Assembly (NCBI RefSeq): GCF_030264295.1
Contig: NZ_CP127173.1
Span: forward strand, 1,247,501-1,311,500
DNA length: 64,000 bases
Direction: 5' to 3'
DNA from: Amycolatopsis nalaikhensis
GTDB lineage: Bacteria; Actinomycetota; Actinomycetes; Mycobacteriales; Pseudonocardiaceae
Shown: positions 1 through 9,057 of the stretch, piece by piece
How positions within the stretch are numbered: position 1 is the first letter of the stretch
How the letters are laid out: every line of letters begins with the position of its first letter
The notes under the pieces: model-generated
Databases searched by the model: none
What the model was told of the DNA's origin: nothing
What the model saw: the letters and a program-made list of their open reading frames with translations, nothing else
Made by a program: the position numbers and the translations under genes

Positions 1-83
1 AGGCCATCCCGGCCAGCATCGTGATCACCGACGACCAGTACGACGAGACCAACGCGTCCCAGAAGGTCGGGAACGCGTACTGA
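1..83 (+). CDS. Sugar ABC transporter substrate-binding protein, C-terminal tail (partial)
   Basis: Only the last 26 codons are in the window; the frame ends at TGA 81-83, with a tail reading ITDDQYDETNASQKVGNAY. Its stop overlaps the next gene region (ATGA at 83-86), and the genes that follow are a sugar-type ATPase and two permeases, so a periplasmic-type sugar-binding lipoprotein is expected here. The identity is inferred from operon position, because the visible part carries no diagnostic motif. Confidence 0.6.
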   Translation, partial: AIPASIVITDDQYDETNASQKVGNAY

Positions 84-112
84 TGACGGCAGCCACCGAA
101 GAGGACGTCGCC

Positions 113-1648
113 ATGACGACCGCACCGGTGCTCGAGGTGGCCGGGGTGACCAAGCGGTTCCCCGGCACCCTCGCCCTCGACGACGTCAGCTTCGCGCTGC
201 GGCCGGGCGAGGTGCACGCGCTGGTCGGCGAGAACGGCGCCGGCAAGTCCACGCTGATCAAGGTGCTCACCGGCGTCTACCAGCCCGACGAGGGCGAGGT
301 GCGCCACCTCGGCGAGCCGGTGACGTTCAAGCGGCCGATCGACGCGCAGCGGGCCGGGATCTCCACGATCTACCAGGAGGTCAACCTCGTCCCGCTGATG
401 AGCATCGCCGGCAACGTCTTCCTCGGCCGCGAGCCGCGCACGAAGGCCGGTCTCGTCGACTGGTCGAGGATGTACGCCGACGCCCGCGAGCTGCTCAAGG
501 GCTACGGCATCACCGACGACGTCAAGCGGCCGCTGCACACCCTGGGTGTCGGCGCGCAGCAGATGGTCGCGCTCGCCCGCGCGGTCTCGACCGACGCGAA
601 GGTCGTCATCATGGACGAGCCGACGTCGTCGCTCGAGCCGCGCGAGGTCGAGACGCTCTTCGAGGTGCTGAACCGGCTGCACGCCGAGGGCATCGCGATC
701 GTCTACGTCAGCCACCGGATGGACGAGCTGTACCGGGTGTGCGACAGCGTCACCGTGCTGCGCGACGGCCGAGTCGTCCACAGTGGACCGCTGAAGCCGC
801 TGCCGCGCATCGAGCTCGTGTCCATGATGCTCGGCCGCGAGATCCGCCAGATCCGCGAAGAGGGCGTCACGGCGTTCGGCGAGGAGCACGACGTCGAGCG
901 CGAACCGCTGCTCAAAGCCGAAAACCTCAGCGGGATGCGCAAGCTGCACGACGTCTCGGTGAGCATCCGGCCCGGCGAGGTCGTCGGGCTGGCCGGGCTG
1001 CTCGGCTCCGGCCGCAGCGAGACCGCGCGGGCCATCGTCGGCGCGTTCCCGCTCGACGGCGGCAGTGTCCTGCTGGCCGGGAAACCCCTCAAAAAGGGAA
1101 AGATCAAGGCCGCCATGCGCGCCGGGATCGCGCTGCTGGCCGAGGACCGCAAGACCGACGGCATCATCCCCAACCTGTCAGTGCGCGAGAACATCGTGCT
1201 CGCGGCGCTGCCGACGCTCTCGCCGTTCGGCCTGGTCAGCAAGGCCAGGCAGGACAAGATCGTCAAGATCTTCATGGACCGCCTGCGGATCAAGGCGTCC
1301 AGCCCGGAGCAGAAGGTGTCCGAGCTGTCCGGCGGCAACCAGCAAAAAGTACTGCTCGCCCGCTGGCTGGCCACCGGCCCGAAGATCCTGCTGCTGGACG
1401 AACCGACCCGCGGCATCGACGTCGGCGCCAAGGCCGAAGTCCAGGCCTTGATCGACGAACTCGCGCAGGAAGGGCTCGGCGTGCTGCTCATCTCGTCCGA
1501 ACTCGAAGAGCTGATCGACGGCTCCGACCGCGTGGTCGTGCTGCGCGACGGCTCGGTCGTCGGCGAGCTGACCGGCGACCGGATCACCGAGGAGAACGTC
1601 CTGACCGCGATCGCCGCCGAGACCACCGAGGGTGACAACGATGTCTAG
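113..1648 (+). CDS. Sugar ABC transporter ATP-binding protein (RbsA/MglA/YtfR type, two ABC domains)
   Basis: Energises import of a monosaccharide across the membrane. The protein has the duplicated layout of carbohydrate CUT2 ATPases. The first domain has Walker A GENGAGKSTL and Walker B VVIMDEPTSS; the second has a degenerate Walker A (GLLGSGRSETA), signature LSGGNQQKVLLARWL and LLLDEPTRGIDVG. The weakened second P-loop is usual in this family. An ATG at 83 overlaps the previous stop and would add ten residues. ATG 113 is preferred because AGAGGA lies 7 nt upstream and the family's N terminus begins there. It overlaps the next gene by 8 nt, so the transporter genes are translationally coupled. 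The substrate cannot be read from the sequence. Confidence 0.93.
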   Translation: MTTAPVLEVAGVTKRFPGTLALDDVSFALRPGEVHALVGENGAGKSTLIKVLTGVYQPDEGEVRHLGEPVTFKRPIDAQRAGISTIYQEVNLVPLMSIAGNVFLGREPRTKAGLVDWSRMYADARELLKGYGITDDVKRPLHTLGVGAQQMVALARAVSTDAKVVIMDEPTSSLEPREVETLFEVLNRLHAEGIAIVYVSHRMDELYRVCDSVTVLRDGRVVHSGPLKPLPRIELVSMMLGREIRQIREEGVTAFGEEHDVEREPLLKAENLSGMRKLHDVSVSIRPGEVVGLAGLLGSGRSETARAIVGAFPLDGGSVLLAGKPLKKGKIKAAMRAGIALLAEDRKTDGIIPNLSVRENIVLAALPTLSPFGLVSKARQDKIVKIFMDRLRIKASSPEQKVSELSGGNQQKVLLARWLATGPKILLLDEPTRGIDVGAKAEVQALIDELAQEGLGVLLISSELEELIDGSDRVVVLRDGSVVGELTGDRITEENVLTAIAAETTEGDNDV

Positions 1649-2597
1649 CGCCACCCTGACCAGAGACCGCGCGAACGTCACGGCGTGGCTGCAGAACTAC
1701 GGCGTCTACCTGGCCGTCGTGGTGCTGCTGCTGTTCAACGTGTTCTTCACCGAGAACTTCCTGTCCGCGGCCAACTTCCGCACCCAGCTGGTGCAGGCGG
1801 CGCCGGTCTGCATCGTCGCGCTCGGCATGGCGCTGGTGATCGGCACCGAGGGCATCGACCTGTCGGTCGGCTCGGTGATGTCGATCTCCGCCGCGCTCAT
1901 CCCGCTCTACCTCGGCGCGGGCCCGGCCATGGCGATCGTCGTCGCGGTCATCGCCGGGATCGTGTCCGGCCTGTTCAGCGGCTACCTGGTGGCCTACCTC
2001 GGGATCCAGCCGATCATCGCGACGCTCGCGTTGCTCGTCGGCTTGCGCGGGCTGGCCCTGGTGATCGCGCACGGCCAGCTCGTCCAGCTGCACAACCAGG
2101 ACTTCCTGGCCCTCGGCACCGGCGACTTCCTGGGCGTGCCGATCATGGTCATCGTCGCGGGCGTGCTCGCGGTGCTGGCCGGGCTGGTCGTCCAGCGCAC
2201 GACGTTCGGGCGGCACCTGGTCGCGGTCGGCGGCAACCGCGCCGCCAGCACCCTGGCCGGCCTGCCGGTGAAGCGCGTGCTCGTCAGCGTGTACGTCATC
2301 TCCGGGGCACTGGCCGCGGTGGCCGGCGTGCTGGCGACGTCGCGGCTGGCCGCCAGCGACCCGAGCGACGTCGGCCTGCTGATGGAGCTGTCCGCGATCA
2401 CCGCGGTCGTCGTCGGCGGCACCCCGCTGACCGGCGGCCGGGTCCGCGTGCTCGGCACCGTGTTCGGCGCGCTGCTCATGCAGCTCGTCCAAGCGACCCT
2501 GATCAAGCACAACCTGCCGGACTCGACCGCGCAGATGGTCCAGGCGGCCATCATCGTCGTCGCGGTCTACGTCGCGCGTGAGCGGAGCAGCAAGTGA
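1641..2597 (+). CDS. Sugar ABC transporter permease (CUT2, RbsC/YtfT type), first of two
   Basis: Multi-pass inner-membrane permease of about 318 residues, almost entirely hydrophobic segments. It carries the CUT2 permease signature near residue 70 (GTEGIDLSVGSVMS) and the conserved C-terminal region VVVGGTPLTGGRVRVLGT. ATG 1641 lies inside the end of the ATPase gene. A GTG nine bases earlier is possible but less likely. It overlaps the second permease by 4 nt. An ATPase followed by two different CUT2 permeases is the arrangement of the galactofuranose importer YtfQRT-YjfF and relatives, where the two permeases form a heterodimer. Confidence 0.92.
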   Translation: MSSATLTRDRANVTAWLQNYGVYLAVVVLLLFNVFFTENFLSAANFRTQLVQAAPVCIVALGMALVIGTEGIDLSVGSVMSISAALIPLYLGAGPAMAIVVAVIAGIVSGLFSGYLVAYLGIQPIIATLALLVGLRGLALVIAHGQLVQLHNQDFLALGTGDFLGVPIMVIVAGVLAVLAGLVVQRTTFGRHLVAVGGNRAASTLAGLPVKRVLVSVYVISGALAAVAGVLATSRLAASDPSDVGLLMELSAITAVVVGGTPLTGGRVRVLGTVFGALLMQLVQATLIKHNLPDSTAQMVQAAIIVVAVYVARERSSK

Positions 2598-3580
2598 CGA
2601 CAACTCAGTCCGCGACTCCGATCCCCGCCCGCAACGCGGCGTTCGCGGGCGTCCTGCAGCGCCAGGGCGCGGCCGTCGTGCTCGTGCTCGGCATCGCCGC
2701 GTCGTGGTTCGCGTTCCCGCACTTCGGTACCGCGGACAACCTGCGCAGCCTCGTGCTGCAGGGCTCGTTCCTCGCGGTGATCGCGCTCGGCATGACGTTC
2801 GTGATCATCTCCGGCGGCATCGACCTGTCGGTCGGCTCGAACTACGCGCTCGGCGGTGTCCTCGCCGCGTACGGCGCGCAGTACGGGCTGGTCGTCGCGA
2901 TCCTGCTGCCCCTGGCGGTGTGTTCGCTGATCGGGTTCGTCAACGGCATCCTCATCGCCCGCACCGGGATGGCGCCGTTCATCGTGACGCTGGCGAGTCT
3001 CCTGTTCGCCCGCGGACTCCTGCTGGCCCTGACGTCCGAAGGCGCGACGACGTACAAAGTGGACCCGGGCTCGGCGTTCCTCTGGCTCGGCCAGGGCACG
3101 ATCTTCGGCGTCGGCGTCCCGGTCTACCTGACGCTGGTCCTCTTCGCGCTCGGCGGGCTCCTGTTGCGCCGCACGCGGTTCGGCCAGTCGGTGTTCGCCA
3201 TCGGCGGTGCCGAGCAGTCCGCGCTGCTCATGGGCCTGCCGGTGGCCCGCACCAAGATCAGCCTCTACACGCTCAGCGGCGCCCTCGCCGGGTTCGCCGG
3301 TGTGCTCACCGCCGCGTACCTGCAGTCCGGCGTCACGGTCATCGGCGTCGGCACCGAACTCGACGCGATCTCGGTCGTCGTCATCGGCGGCACGCTGCTC
3401 ACCGGCGGCGCCGGGACGATCATCGGCACGCTCGTCGGCGTGCTGCTGCGCACGCTGATCCAGAACGTCATCAACCAGATCGGCACCCTCGACTCCAACT
3501 ACCAGACGGTGGTGAGCGGGGCCTTCCTGCTCGTCGTCGTGGTGATCCAGCGCCTGCTGGCGCGTTCCCGAACCCGCTGA
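2594..3580 (+). CDS. Sugar ABC transporter permease (CUT2, YjfF type), second of two
   Basis: Second CUT2 permease, 328 residues, GTG start overlapping the first permease stop by 4 nt (GTGA). It has the family signature ISGGIDLSVGSNYALGG near residue 75 and VVIGGTLLTGGAGTIIGT near residue 260. Sequence differs clearly from the first permease, so this is a heteromeric pair and not a recent duplication. The gene for a secreted GH2 glycosidase follows 28 nt later with its own strong ribosome site. Importer and enzyme therefore probably serve the same glycoside. Confidence 0.92.
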   Translation: MTTTQSATPIPARNAAFAGVLQRQGAAVVLVLGIAASWFAFPHFGTADNLRSLVLQGSFLAVIALGMTFVIISGGIDLSVGSNYALGGVLAAYGAQYGLVVAILLPLAVCSLIGFVNGILIARTGMAPFIVTLASLLFARGLLLALTSEGATTYKVDPGSAFLWLGQGTIFGVGVPVYLTLVLFALGGLLLRRTRFGQSVFAIGGAEQSALLMGLPVARTKISLYTLSGALAGFAGVLTAAYLQSGVTVIGVGTELDAISVVVIGGTLLTGGAGTIIGTLVGVLLRTLIQNVINQIGTLDSNYQTVVSGAFLLVVVVIQRLLARSRTR

Positions 3581-3608
3581 CCCCTGTCCCCTACCAGGAG
3601 GTTCAACG

Positions 3609-6107
3609 ATGTTCCGCCCTGCCCGAAAAACCCGGAGATGGCTGACCGCCGCCGCGGCGTTCGCCGTCGCGGTCGCCGGTCTCGGCACCGCACCGGCGGC
3701 GAGCGCCGCCGACACCCCTCAGTGGCAACGGCTCACGCCCCCGCTGTCCACGCCGTGGACCAAGGACGTCTCCCCTGCCAACGCCCTCCCCGACTACCCC
3801 CGGCCCCAGCTGACCCGCGGCACCTGGCAGAACCTCAACGGCGTCTGGGAGTTCGCCAAGGCCACCCCGGGTGAGGCCGCGCCGATCGGCAAGACGCTCG
3901 GCGAGCGCATCCTGGTGCCGTACCCGGTCGAGTCCGCGCTGTCCGGGATCATGCGCCACGAGACGAACATGTGGTACCGCCGCACGTTCGAGGTCCCGAA
4001 GACCTGGCAGGTCGGCCGCGGCCAGCGCCTGCTCCTGCACTTCCAGGCCGTCGACTACGACGCCACGGTGATCGTCAACGGCAGGACCGTCGCCCGCCAC
4101 ACCGGCGGCTACGACGCGTGGTCCGTCGACGTCACCGACGCGCTGAGCACGGCGAAGTCCCAGGAGCTCGTCGTCGGCGTCGCCGACCCGAACGACCAGG
4201 GCGGGCAGCCGATCGGCAAGCAGCGCCAGCCCGGTGACGGCATCTTCTACACGCCCACCTCCGGCATCTGGCAGACGGTGTGGATGGAGCCGGTGGCGCC
4301 CGCGCACATCGACCGCCTGGACGTCACCCCGGACGTCGCGAGCGGCTCGGTCACGGTCAACGCCGTGGTCGGCGGCCCGGTGCGGCAGCGCGTCGAAGCC
4401 ATCGCCTACGACCACGGCCGCCCCGTCGGACGTGTGACCGGCGACGCCAACACGCCGTTGAAGCTCAAGGTGGACCGGCCGCACCTGTGGTCGCCGGACG
4501 ACCCGTTCCTCTACGACCTGCGCGTGCGGCTCGCGCCCTCGGGTGACGAGGTCGGCTCGTACTTCGGCATCCGGTCGATCAGCGTCGGCAAGACCGCCGA
4601 CGGCAAGGAGCGGATGCTGCTCAACGGCAAGTTCGTCATGCAGGTCGGCCCGCTCGACCAGGGCTTCTGGCCGGACGGCATCTACACCGCGCCGACCGAC
4701 GCGGCCCTGAAGTTCGACCTCGAGCAGGAGAAGGCGCTCGGCTTCAACATGGTGCGCAAGCACATCAAGGTGGAGCCGGACCGCTGGTACTACTACGCCG
4801 ACAAACTCGGGCTCATGGTGTGGCAGGACATGCCCGCGATGAAGGACGACGTCGAGCCGTCCGCGGCTTCGCGCGCCAACTACGAGTCCGAGATGAAGCG
4901 GATGATCGACCAGCACCGCAGCTTCCCGTCGATCGTCACCTGGGTGCCGTTCAACGAGGGCTGGGGCGACTACGAGGTCGGCCGGATCGCCGACGAGGTC
5001 AAGTCGTGGGATCCGTCGCGGCTGGTCAACGCCGAATCGGGCGTCAACTGCTGTAGGTCCGAACCGGACAGCGGCAAGGGCGACATCTACGACGACCACA
5101 CCTACACCGGGCCGGGCACGCCGATGCAGACCGGCACCCGCGCGGCCGTCGACGGTGAATACGGCGGCCTCGGCCTCAAGGTCGACGGGCACCAGTTCGA
5201 CCCGGCGGGCAGCTTCGCCTACGAGATGGAGCCCGACAGCGCGACGCTGACCCGGCGCTACGGCGAGCTGCAGCAGCGCCTGCTGCTGGTCGCGCAGCGG
5301 TGCGGCGTCTCCGCGGGGGTCTACACGCAGACCACCGACGTAGAGAAGGAGGTCAACGGCTTCTTCACCTACGACCGGCAGGTGAAGAAGATGGACTTCG
5401 CGGCGGTCCGCGCGGCGAACCTCGCGGTCATCAAGGGCGCCACCGGTGCGCCGGTGTCCGGGCCTTCGGTCCCGCAGGGCACGCCGGGCATCGACGGCAT
5501 CGCCGCGTACCCGTTCGACGAGAACACGGGCACCGTGGCGGCGGACGTCGTGGGCGACCACGACGCCACGCTCGTCGGCGGCGCGTCCTGGACCGCGGGC
5601 AAGAGCGGTTCGGCGCTCGCGGTGAACGGGTCGGGCCAGTACGCCGACACGGGCGCCGCCCTGGTGAACACCGAAGGCAGCTACAGCGCGGCGGCGTGGG
5701 TGAAGTTCAACGCCGTGGGTGACGGCTTCCAGACGATCGTCAGCCAGGACGGGCCGAGCAACAGCGCGTTCTTCCTGCAGTACTCGGGGCAGGACCACCG
5801 GCTGGCGATGAGCTTCGTGGGCACGCGGGCCCTGGCGCCCACGGCCCCGGAGGCGAACCGCTGGTACCACGTGGTCGGCGTCCGTGACGCGGCCGCGGGG
5901 ACGCTCAAGCTGTACGTCGACGGTCAGCTGGCCGCGACGAAGAGCGTCTGCCTCGGCGACGCGTCGACCGGCAACACGGTGATCGGCCGCGGCAAGTACG
6001 GCGGCGGCCCGGTCGACTTCCTCAACGGCGCGGTCGACCAGGTGCACGTCTACGACCGGGCACTGTCCGACGCGGACGTGAGCGCGTTGTACAGCAGCGG
6101 GAAGTAG
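3609..6107 (+). CDS. Secreted glycoside hydrolase family 2 protein with C-terminal LamG/concanavalin-like domain
   Basis: 832 residues. A signal peptide (RKTRR, hydrophobic run, ASA cleavage near residue 31) is followed by a GH2 sugar-binding jelly roll (MWYRRTFEVP near residue 120), an immunoglobulin-like sandwich and a TIM barrel. The likely acid/base is E450 in VPFNEGWGDYE and the likely nucleophile E517 in VDGEYGGLG; both assignments are by analogy with GH2. Residues about 630-830 form a LamG-like lectin domain (ENTGTVAADVVGDHDATLVG onwards). GH2 includes beta-galactosidases, beta-glucuronidases and beta-mannosidases; the subfamily is not decided. An AGGAGG-like site at 3597-3602 supports ATG 3609. 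Its position just after a sugar importer suggests extracellular release of the sugar imported by that system. Confidence 0.88.
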   Translation: MFRPARKTRRWLTAAAAFAVAVAGLGTAPAASAADTPQWQRLTPPLSTPWTKDVSPANALPDYPRPQLTRGTWQNLNGVWEFAKATPGEAAPIGKTLGERILVPYPVESALSGIMRHETNMWYRRTFEVPKTWQVGRGQRLLLHFQAVDYDATVIVNGRTVARHTGGYDAWSVDVTDALSTAKSQELVVGVADPNDQGGQPIGKQRQPGDGIFYTPTSGIWQTVWMEPVAPAHIDRLDVTPDVASGSVTVNAVVGGPVRQRVEAIAYDHGRPVGRVTGDANTPLKLKVDRPHLWSPDDPFLYDLRVRLAPSGDEVGSYFGIRSISVGKTADGKERMLLNGKFVMQVGPLDQGFWPDGIYTAPTDAALKFDLEQEKALGFNMVRKHIKVEPDRWYYYADKLGLMVWQDMPAMKDDVEPSAASRANYESEMKRMIDQHRSFPSIVTWVPFNEGWGDYEVGRIADEVKSWDPSRLVNAESGVNCCRSEPDSGKGDIYDDHTYTGPGTPMQTGTRAAVDGEYGGLGLKVDGHQFDPAGSFAYEMEPDSATLTRRYGELQQRLLLVAQRCGVSAGVYTQTTDVEKEVNGFFTYDRQVKKMDFAAVRAANLAVIKGATGAPVSGPSVPQGTPGIDGIAAYPFDENTGTVAADVVGDHDATLVGGASWTAGKSGSALAVNGSGQYADTGAALVNTEGSYSAAAWVKFNAVGDGFQTIVSQDGPSNSAFFLQYSGQDHRLAMSFVGTRALAPTAPEANRWYHVVGVRDAAAGTLKLYVDGQLAATKSVCLGDASTGNTVIGRGKYGGGPVDFLNGAVDQVHVYDRALSDADVSALYSSGK

Positions 6108-6135
6108 GCAACCACTAACGCCCCTCGCGCGTGTA

Positions 6136-6171
6136 TGACCCGGGAGATCGCGATCGCGGTCTCCCGGGTCA
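6136..6171 (+). terminator. Rho-independent-like hairpin after the GH2 gene
   Basis: Perfect 12-bp arms TGACCCGGGAGA and TCTCCCGGGTCA, with the stem continuing through a G-T pair and three more pairs to a GATC tetraloop. No T-tract follows, which is common for actinobacterial terminators. It lies 29 nt past the GH2 stop and ends the importer/GH2 transcription unit. Confidence 0.75.
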
Positions 6172-6186
6172 ACGCATCTGTTGGGG

Positions 6187-8553
6187 GTGAGCCGTTTGGG
6201 CTCCGGAAGATCGACCCTGCCCGCGAGAGCGGGCGTCCTCGCCGTCACCGCGGCGGTGGTCACGGCCGGATCGGCGCTGCTGGCGGCACCGGCTTCGGCC
6301 ACGACGTACACGTCCATCCAATCGACGTCCTGGTCCTACATCGACTCGGCCCAGCCGAAGACCAGCTTCGTCAACCCGGCCGGGGACGCGCCGATCGGCG
6401 CGAAGATCACGCCCGACCGCAAGAAGCACGTCTCGAAGTCGTACTTCACGTTCGACCTCACCGGGCTGCGCGGCGCGAAAGTGCTTTCCGCGGAGCTGTC
6501 CGGGAAGGAGACCACCGTCGCCGACTGTTCGGTGCCGCGCGGCACCGAGCTGTGGGTGACGGCCCCGGCGCGGAAGGCCCCGACGTGGGACGCGCAACCG
6601 CGCGAACTGTCCAAACTGGACGGTCCGGGCAGTCTCGACGTCTGCCCGTCCGACTACCTCGACTGGGACGCCGCACCGGCGCTGCAGCAGGCGATCGACG
6701 CCGGGCTTCCGTCGTTGACGCTGGTCCTGCGCCTGCCGGACGGCCAGCAGTACAACCCGCGCTTCGCCCGCACGTACCGGCCGATGCTGTACGTGAGCCT
6801 GCAGAAGAACCAGCCGCCGGCCACGCCGACGGCGTTGAAGACCGGGCAGCACCCCTGCGCGGGCAACCCGCTGGTCCGCCCGGGCGGAGCGGCGTTGTCG
6901 GCGACCGTGAGCGACCCGGACGACATGAACTTCTCGGCCGAGTTCGCCTGGTGGCCCGTCGACCACCCGGACCAGCGCACGACCGGGACGGACGACGTCT
7001 ACGGCTCCCTTTCGGCGTACTACGACCCCGGCTCGCAGCTCGCCGACGGCGTCACCTACGAGTGGCAGGTCCGCGCGAAGGACAGCCTGGCCGCGAGCGA
7101 GTGGAGCGGAACCTGCCGGTTCACCACCGACTTCAAGGCACCCGCCGCCGGTCCGGTGATCACCTCGCCCGACTACGACTACAGCGACATCACCAAGGGC
7201 GGTACCGGAATCCCCGGCTCGTTCACCTTCGACGCCCAGGGTGACACCGACGTCGTCGGCTTCACCTGGGGCGGTGGGTACGTCCCCGCCGACCACCCCG
7301 GCGGCCAGGCCACGGTCCAGTACACGCCGACCCGCAGCGGGCCGCAGGACATGTACGCGTGGAGCGTCGACGCGGCCGGGAACACCTCGCCCTCGGGCGG
7401 TTACCGGTTCTGGGTCGGCTCGAACGAGCCCGCGGTGGCGTGCACGCCGTCGTCGGACTACGTCGGCGTGCCGCGGCAGTGCACGTTCAGCCCGCGCGGC
7501 AACGGCGGCGCGACCGCCTACGCCTGGAAGTTCAACGACGGCGCGGAGACGACGGTCGCGGCGGGCCCGGACGGCACGGCGACGGTCACGGTGACCCCGG
7601 CCGAACCCGAGCAGTTCCAGACGCTCACGGTCCGGACCCGGCTCACCAACGGCAACCTGACCGCGGCCACCACGCACCACCCGGGCATCCGCCTCGGCGA
7701 GCCGACGGTGGACGTGCCCGAAGGGGTCCGGGTGGGCGCGCCCGCCGAGTTCACCTTCCACGCGGTGCTCCCGGGGTCGACGACCTTCGGGTACAGCTGG
7801 GACGGCGGCGAGACCGTGACCGTGCCCGCCCTCGCGGACGGCACCGCGAAAGCCATGATCACGCCGGCCGAGTCGGGCTACCACCAGCTGACGGTGTTCA
7901 GCACGACGGCGTCCGGCGTGCGCTCGGGCAGCACGGACACCTACGTCGACGTGGCGTCGAACCAGCCGACGGTGACGAGCACGGACTACCCGGAGTACGT
8001 CGAAAGCGGCGGCACGACGATCCCGGGGCAGTTCACGTTCACCTCGCCGGTACCGGGCGTCGTGAGCTACACGTACGTCCTCGAGGACGACGCGCCGGTC
8101 ACGGTCCCGGCCGGGACCGACGGTTCGGCGACGGTGACGCTGACGCCGTTGCACGCGTACTCGCACACCTTGCTGGTGACGAGCACGTTCGGCGACGGCA
8201 CGCAGTCGGAGACGCGGCGGTACTACTTCCTCGCCAAGCAGATCTCGCCGCAGATGACGTGTGACACGAACGGGTACCTGCGGCCGGGCCAGGAGGTGCA
8301 CTGCACGTTCACCACGACCCAGCCGAACGCGGTGGCCTTCCGCTACGTGCTGGGCGCGCAGCCGGAGGCGACGGTGCCCGCGACCGACGGGACCGGCACG
8401 ATGACGTTCACCGTGCCGGCCGACCAGACGGCGTCGTCGATCTCCCTGTACGTGCGCAGCGTCAACGCGCTCGGACTGCTGTCCGACCCCCTGAGCACGG
8501 GCTTCTCCGTCGACCTCGGCTCCGGGACGGCGTCGGCGAGGCACGCGGTTTGA
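6187..8553 (+). CDS. Secreted DNRLRE-type protein with immunoglobulin-like repeats
   Basis: About 788 residues, probably exported: a hydrophobic stretch (AVTAAVVTAGSALLAAP) ends in ASA near residue 36. Residues about 40-210 match the DNRLRE pattern seen in large actinobacterial surface proteins (KSYFTFDLTGLRGAKVLSAELS, then APTWDAQP and DYLDWDAAPALQQAI). The remainder is a run of beta-rich modules with recurring FTF..PVPGV..Y.Y...D and VTVPAGTDGSATVTLTP phrases. No catalytic domain was recognised. The function is unknown, with adhesion or polysaccharide binding possible. The start is uncertain: TTG 6181 and GTG 6187 are both in frame and neither has a clear ribosome site. Confidence 0.72.
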   Translation: MSRLGSGRSTLPARAGVLAVTAAVVTAGSALLAAPASATTYTSIQSTSWSYIDSAQPKTSFVNPAGDAPIGAKITPDRKKHVSKSYFTFDLTGLRGAKVLSAELSGKETTVADCSVPRGTELWVTAPARKAPTWDAQPRELSKLDGPGSLDVCPSDYLDWDAAPALQQAIDAGLPSLTLVLRLPDGQQYNPRFARTYRPMLYVSLQKNQPPATPTALKTGQHPCAGNPLVRPGGAALSATVSDPDDMNFSAEFAWWPVDHPDQRTTGTDDVYGSLSAYYDPGSQLADGVTYEWQVRAKDSLAASEWSGTCRFTTDFKAPAAGPVITSPDYDYSDITKGGTGIPGSFTFDAQGDTDVVGFTWGGGYVPADHPGGQATVQYTPTRSGPQDMYAWSVDAAGNTSPSGGYRFWVGSNEPAVACTPSSDYVGVPRQCTFSPRGNGGATAYAWKFNDGAETTVAAGPDGTATVTVTPAEPEQFQTLTVRTRLTNGNLTAATTHHPGIRLGEPTVDVPEGVRVGAPAEFTFHAVLPGSTTFGYSWDGGETVTVPALADGTAKAMITPAESGYHQLTVFSTTASGVRSGSTDTYVDVASNQPTVTSTDYPEYVESGGTTIPGQFTFTSPVPGVVSYTYVLEDDAPVTVPAGTDGSATVTLTPLHAYSHTLLVTSTFGDGTQSETRRYYFLAKQISPQMTCDTNGYLRPGQEVHCTFTTTQPNAVAFRYVLGAQPEATVPATDGTGTMTFTVPADQTASSISLYVRSVNALGLLSDPLSTGFSVDLGSGTASARHAV

Positions 8554-8558
8554 TCCGG

Positions 8559-8592
8559 CCGTGACGGCCACCCGGCGTGGTGGCCGTCACGG
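8559..8592 (+). terminator. Strong hairpin terminator after the DNRLRE gene
   Basis: Arms CCGTGACGGCCACC and GGTGGCCGTCACGG, 14 bp perfect, with a six-base loop. It starts 5 nt after the stop codon at 8551-8553. No T-run. Confidence 0.8.
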
Positions 8593-8623
8593 TTGCCCTG
8601 GAGCGCACTCCAGCCCCTAGCGT
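8593..8623 (+). promoter_or_regulatory. MerR-type promoter with long spacer and operator palindrome
   Basis: TTGCCC (8593-8598) and TAGCGT (8618-8623) are 19 nt apart instead of the usual 17. The spacer holds the palindrome CTGGAG-CGCA-CTCCAG (8598-8613). An over-long spacer with a dyad between -35 and -10 is the hallmark of promoters activated by MerR-family regulators. The downstream gene starts at 8661. No MerR gene lies in the window, so the regulator would be encoded elsewhere. Confidence 0.6.
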
Positions 8624-8660
8624 CGATCAGGCAACGACGAACTGGGGAAAGGAACCCGAC

Positions 8661-9056
8661 ATGACCGACGAGCGCTTCGAACTCGGCCTGAAGACCCTGA
8701 CCGCGATCGACGGCGAGAGCGGGCAGCGCGTGCTCGACAACCTCGCCGACGTCTCCCCCGCGCTGGCCGAGGCCGTGGTGTCCTGGGGGTTCGGCGAGAT
8801 CTACGCCCGGCCCGGGCTCGCGCCGCGCGACCGCCAGCTGGTCACGCTGGGCATGCTCACCGCGCTCGGCGGGTGCGAGCCGCAGCTGGAGGTGCACGTC
8901 AACGCGTCGCTCAACGTCGGCCTGACCCCGGCGGAGATCGTCGAAGCGCTTCTGCACTCTGCCGTCTACTGTGGATTCCCGAAGGCGCTGAACGCGACCT
9001 TCACGGCGAAGAAGGTCTTCGGTGAGCGAGGCCTGCTGCCGGTGACCACGGACTGA
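8661..9056 (+). CDS. Carboxymuconolactone decarboxylase family protein
   Basis: 131 residues of the CMD/AhpD-like all-helical fold: LAPRDRQLVTLGMLTALGGC near residue 55, EVHVNASLNVGLTPAEIVEALLH near 80, and VYCGFPKALNA near 105. It lacks the CxxC of AhpD, so peroxidase reductase activity is not supported; the pattern is closer to gamma-carboxymuconolactone decarboxylases and uncharacterised relatives. ATG 8661 was chosen for the GGGGAAAGGA site just upstream and because earlier codons fall in the promoter. It is followed after one base by a Rossmann-fold oxidoreductase gene, so the two are probably cotranscribed from the MerR-type promoter. Confidence 0.85.
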   Translation: MTDERFELGLKTLTAIDGESGQRVLDNLADVSPALAEAVVSWGFGEIYARPGLAPRDRQLVTLGMLTALGGCEPQLEVHVNASLNVGLTPAEIVEALLHSAVYCGFPKALNATFTAKKVFGERGLLPVTTD

Positions 9057-9057
9057 G

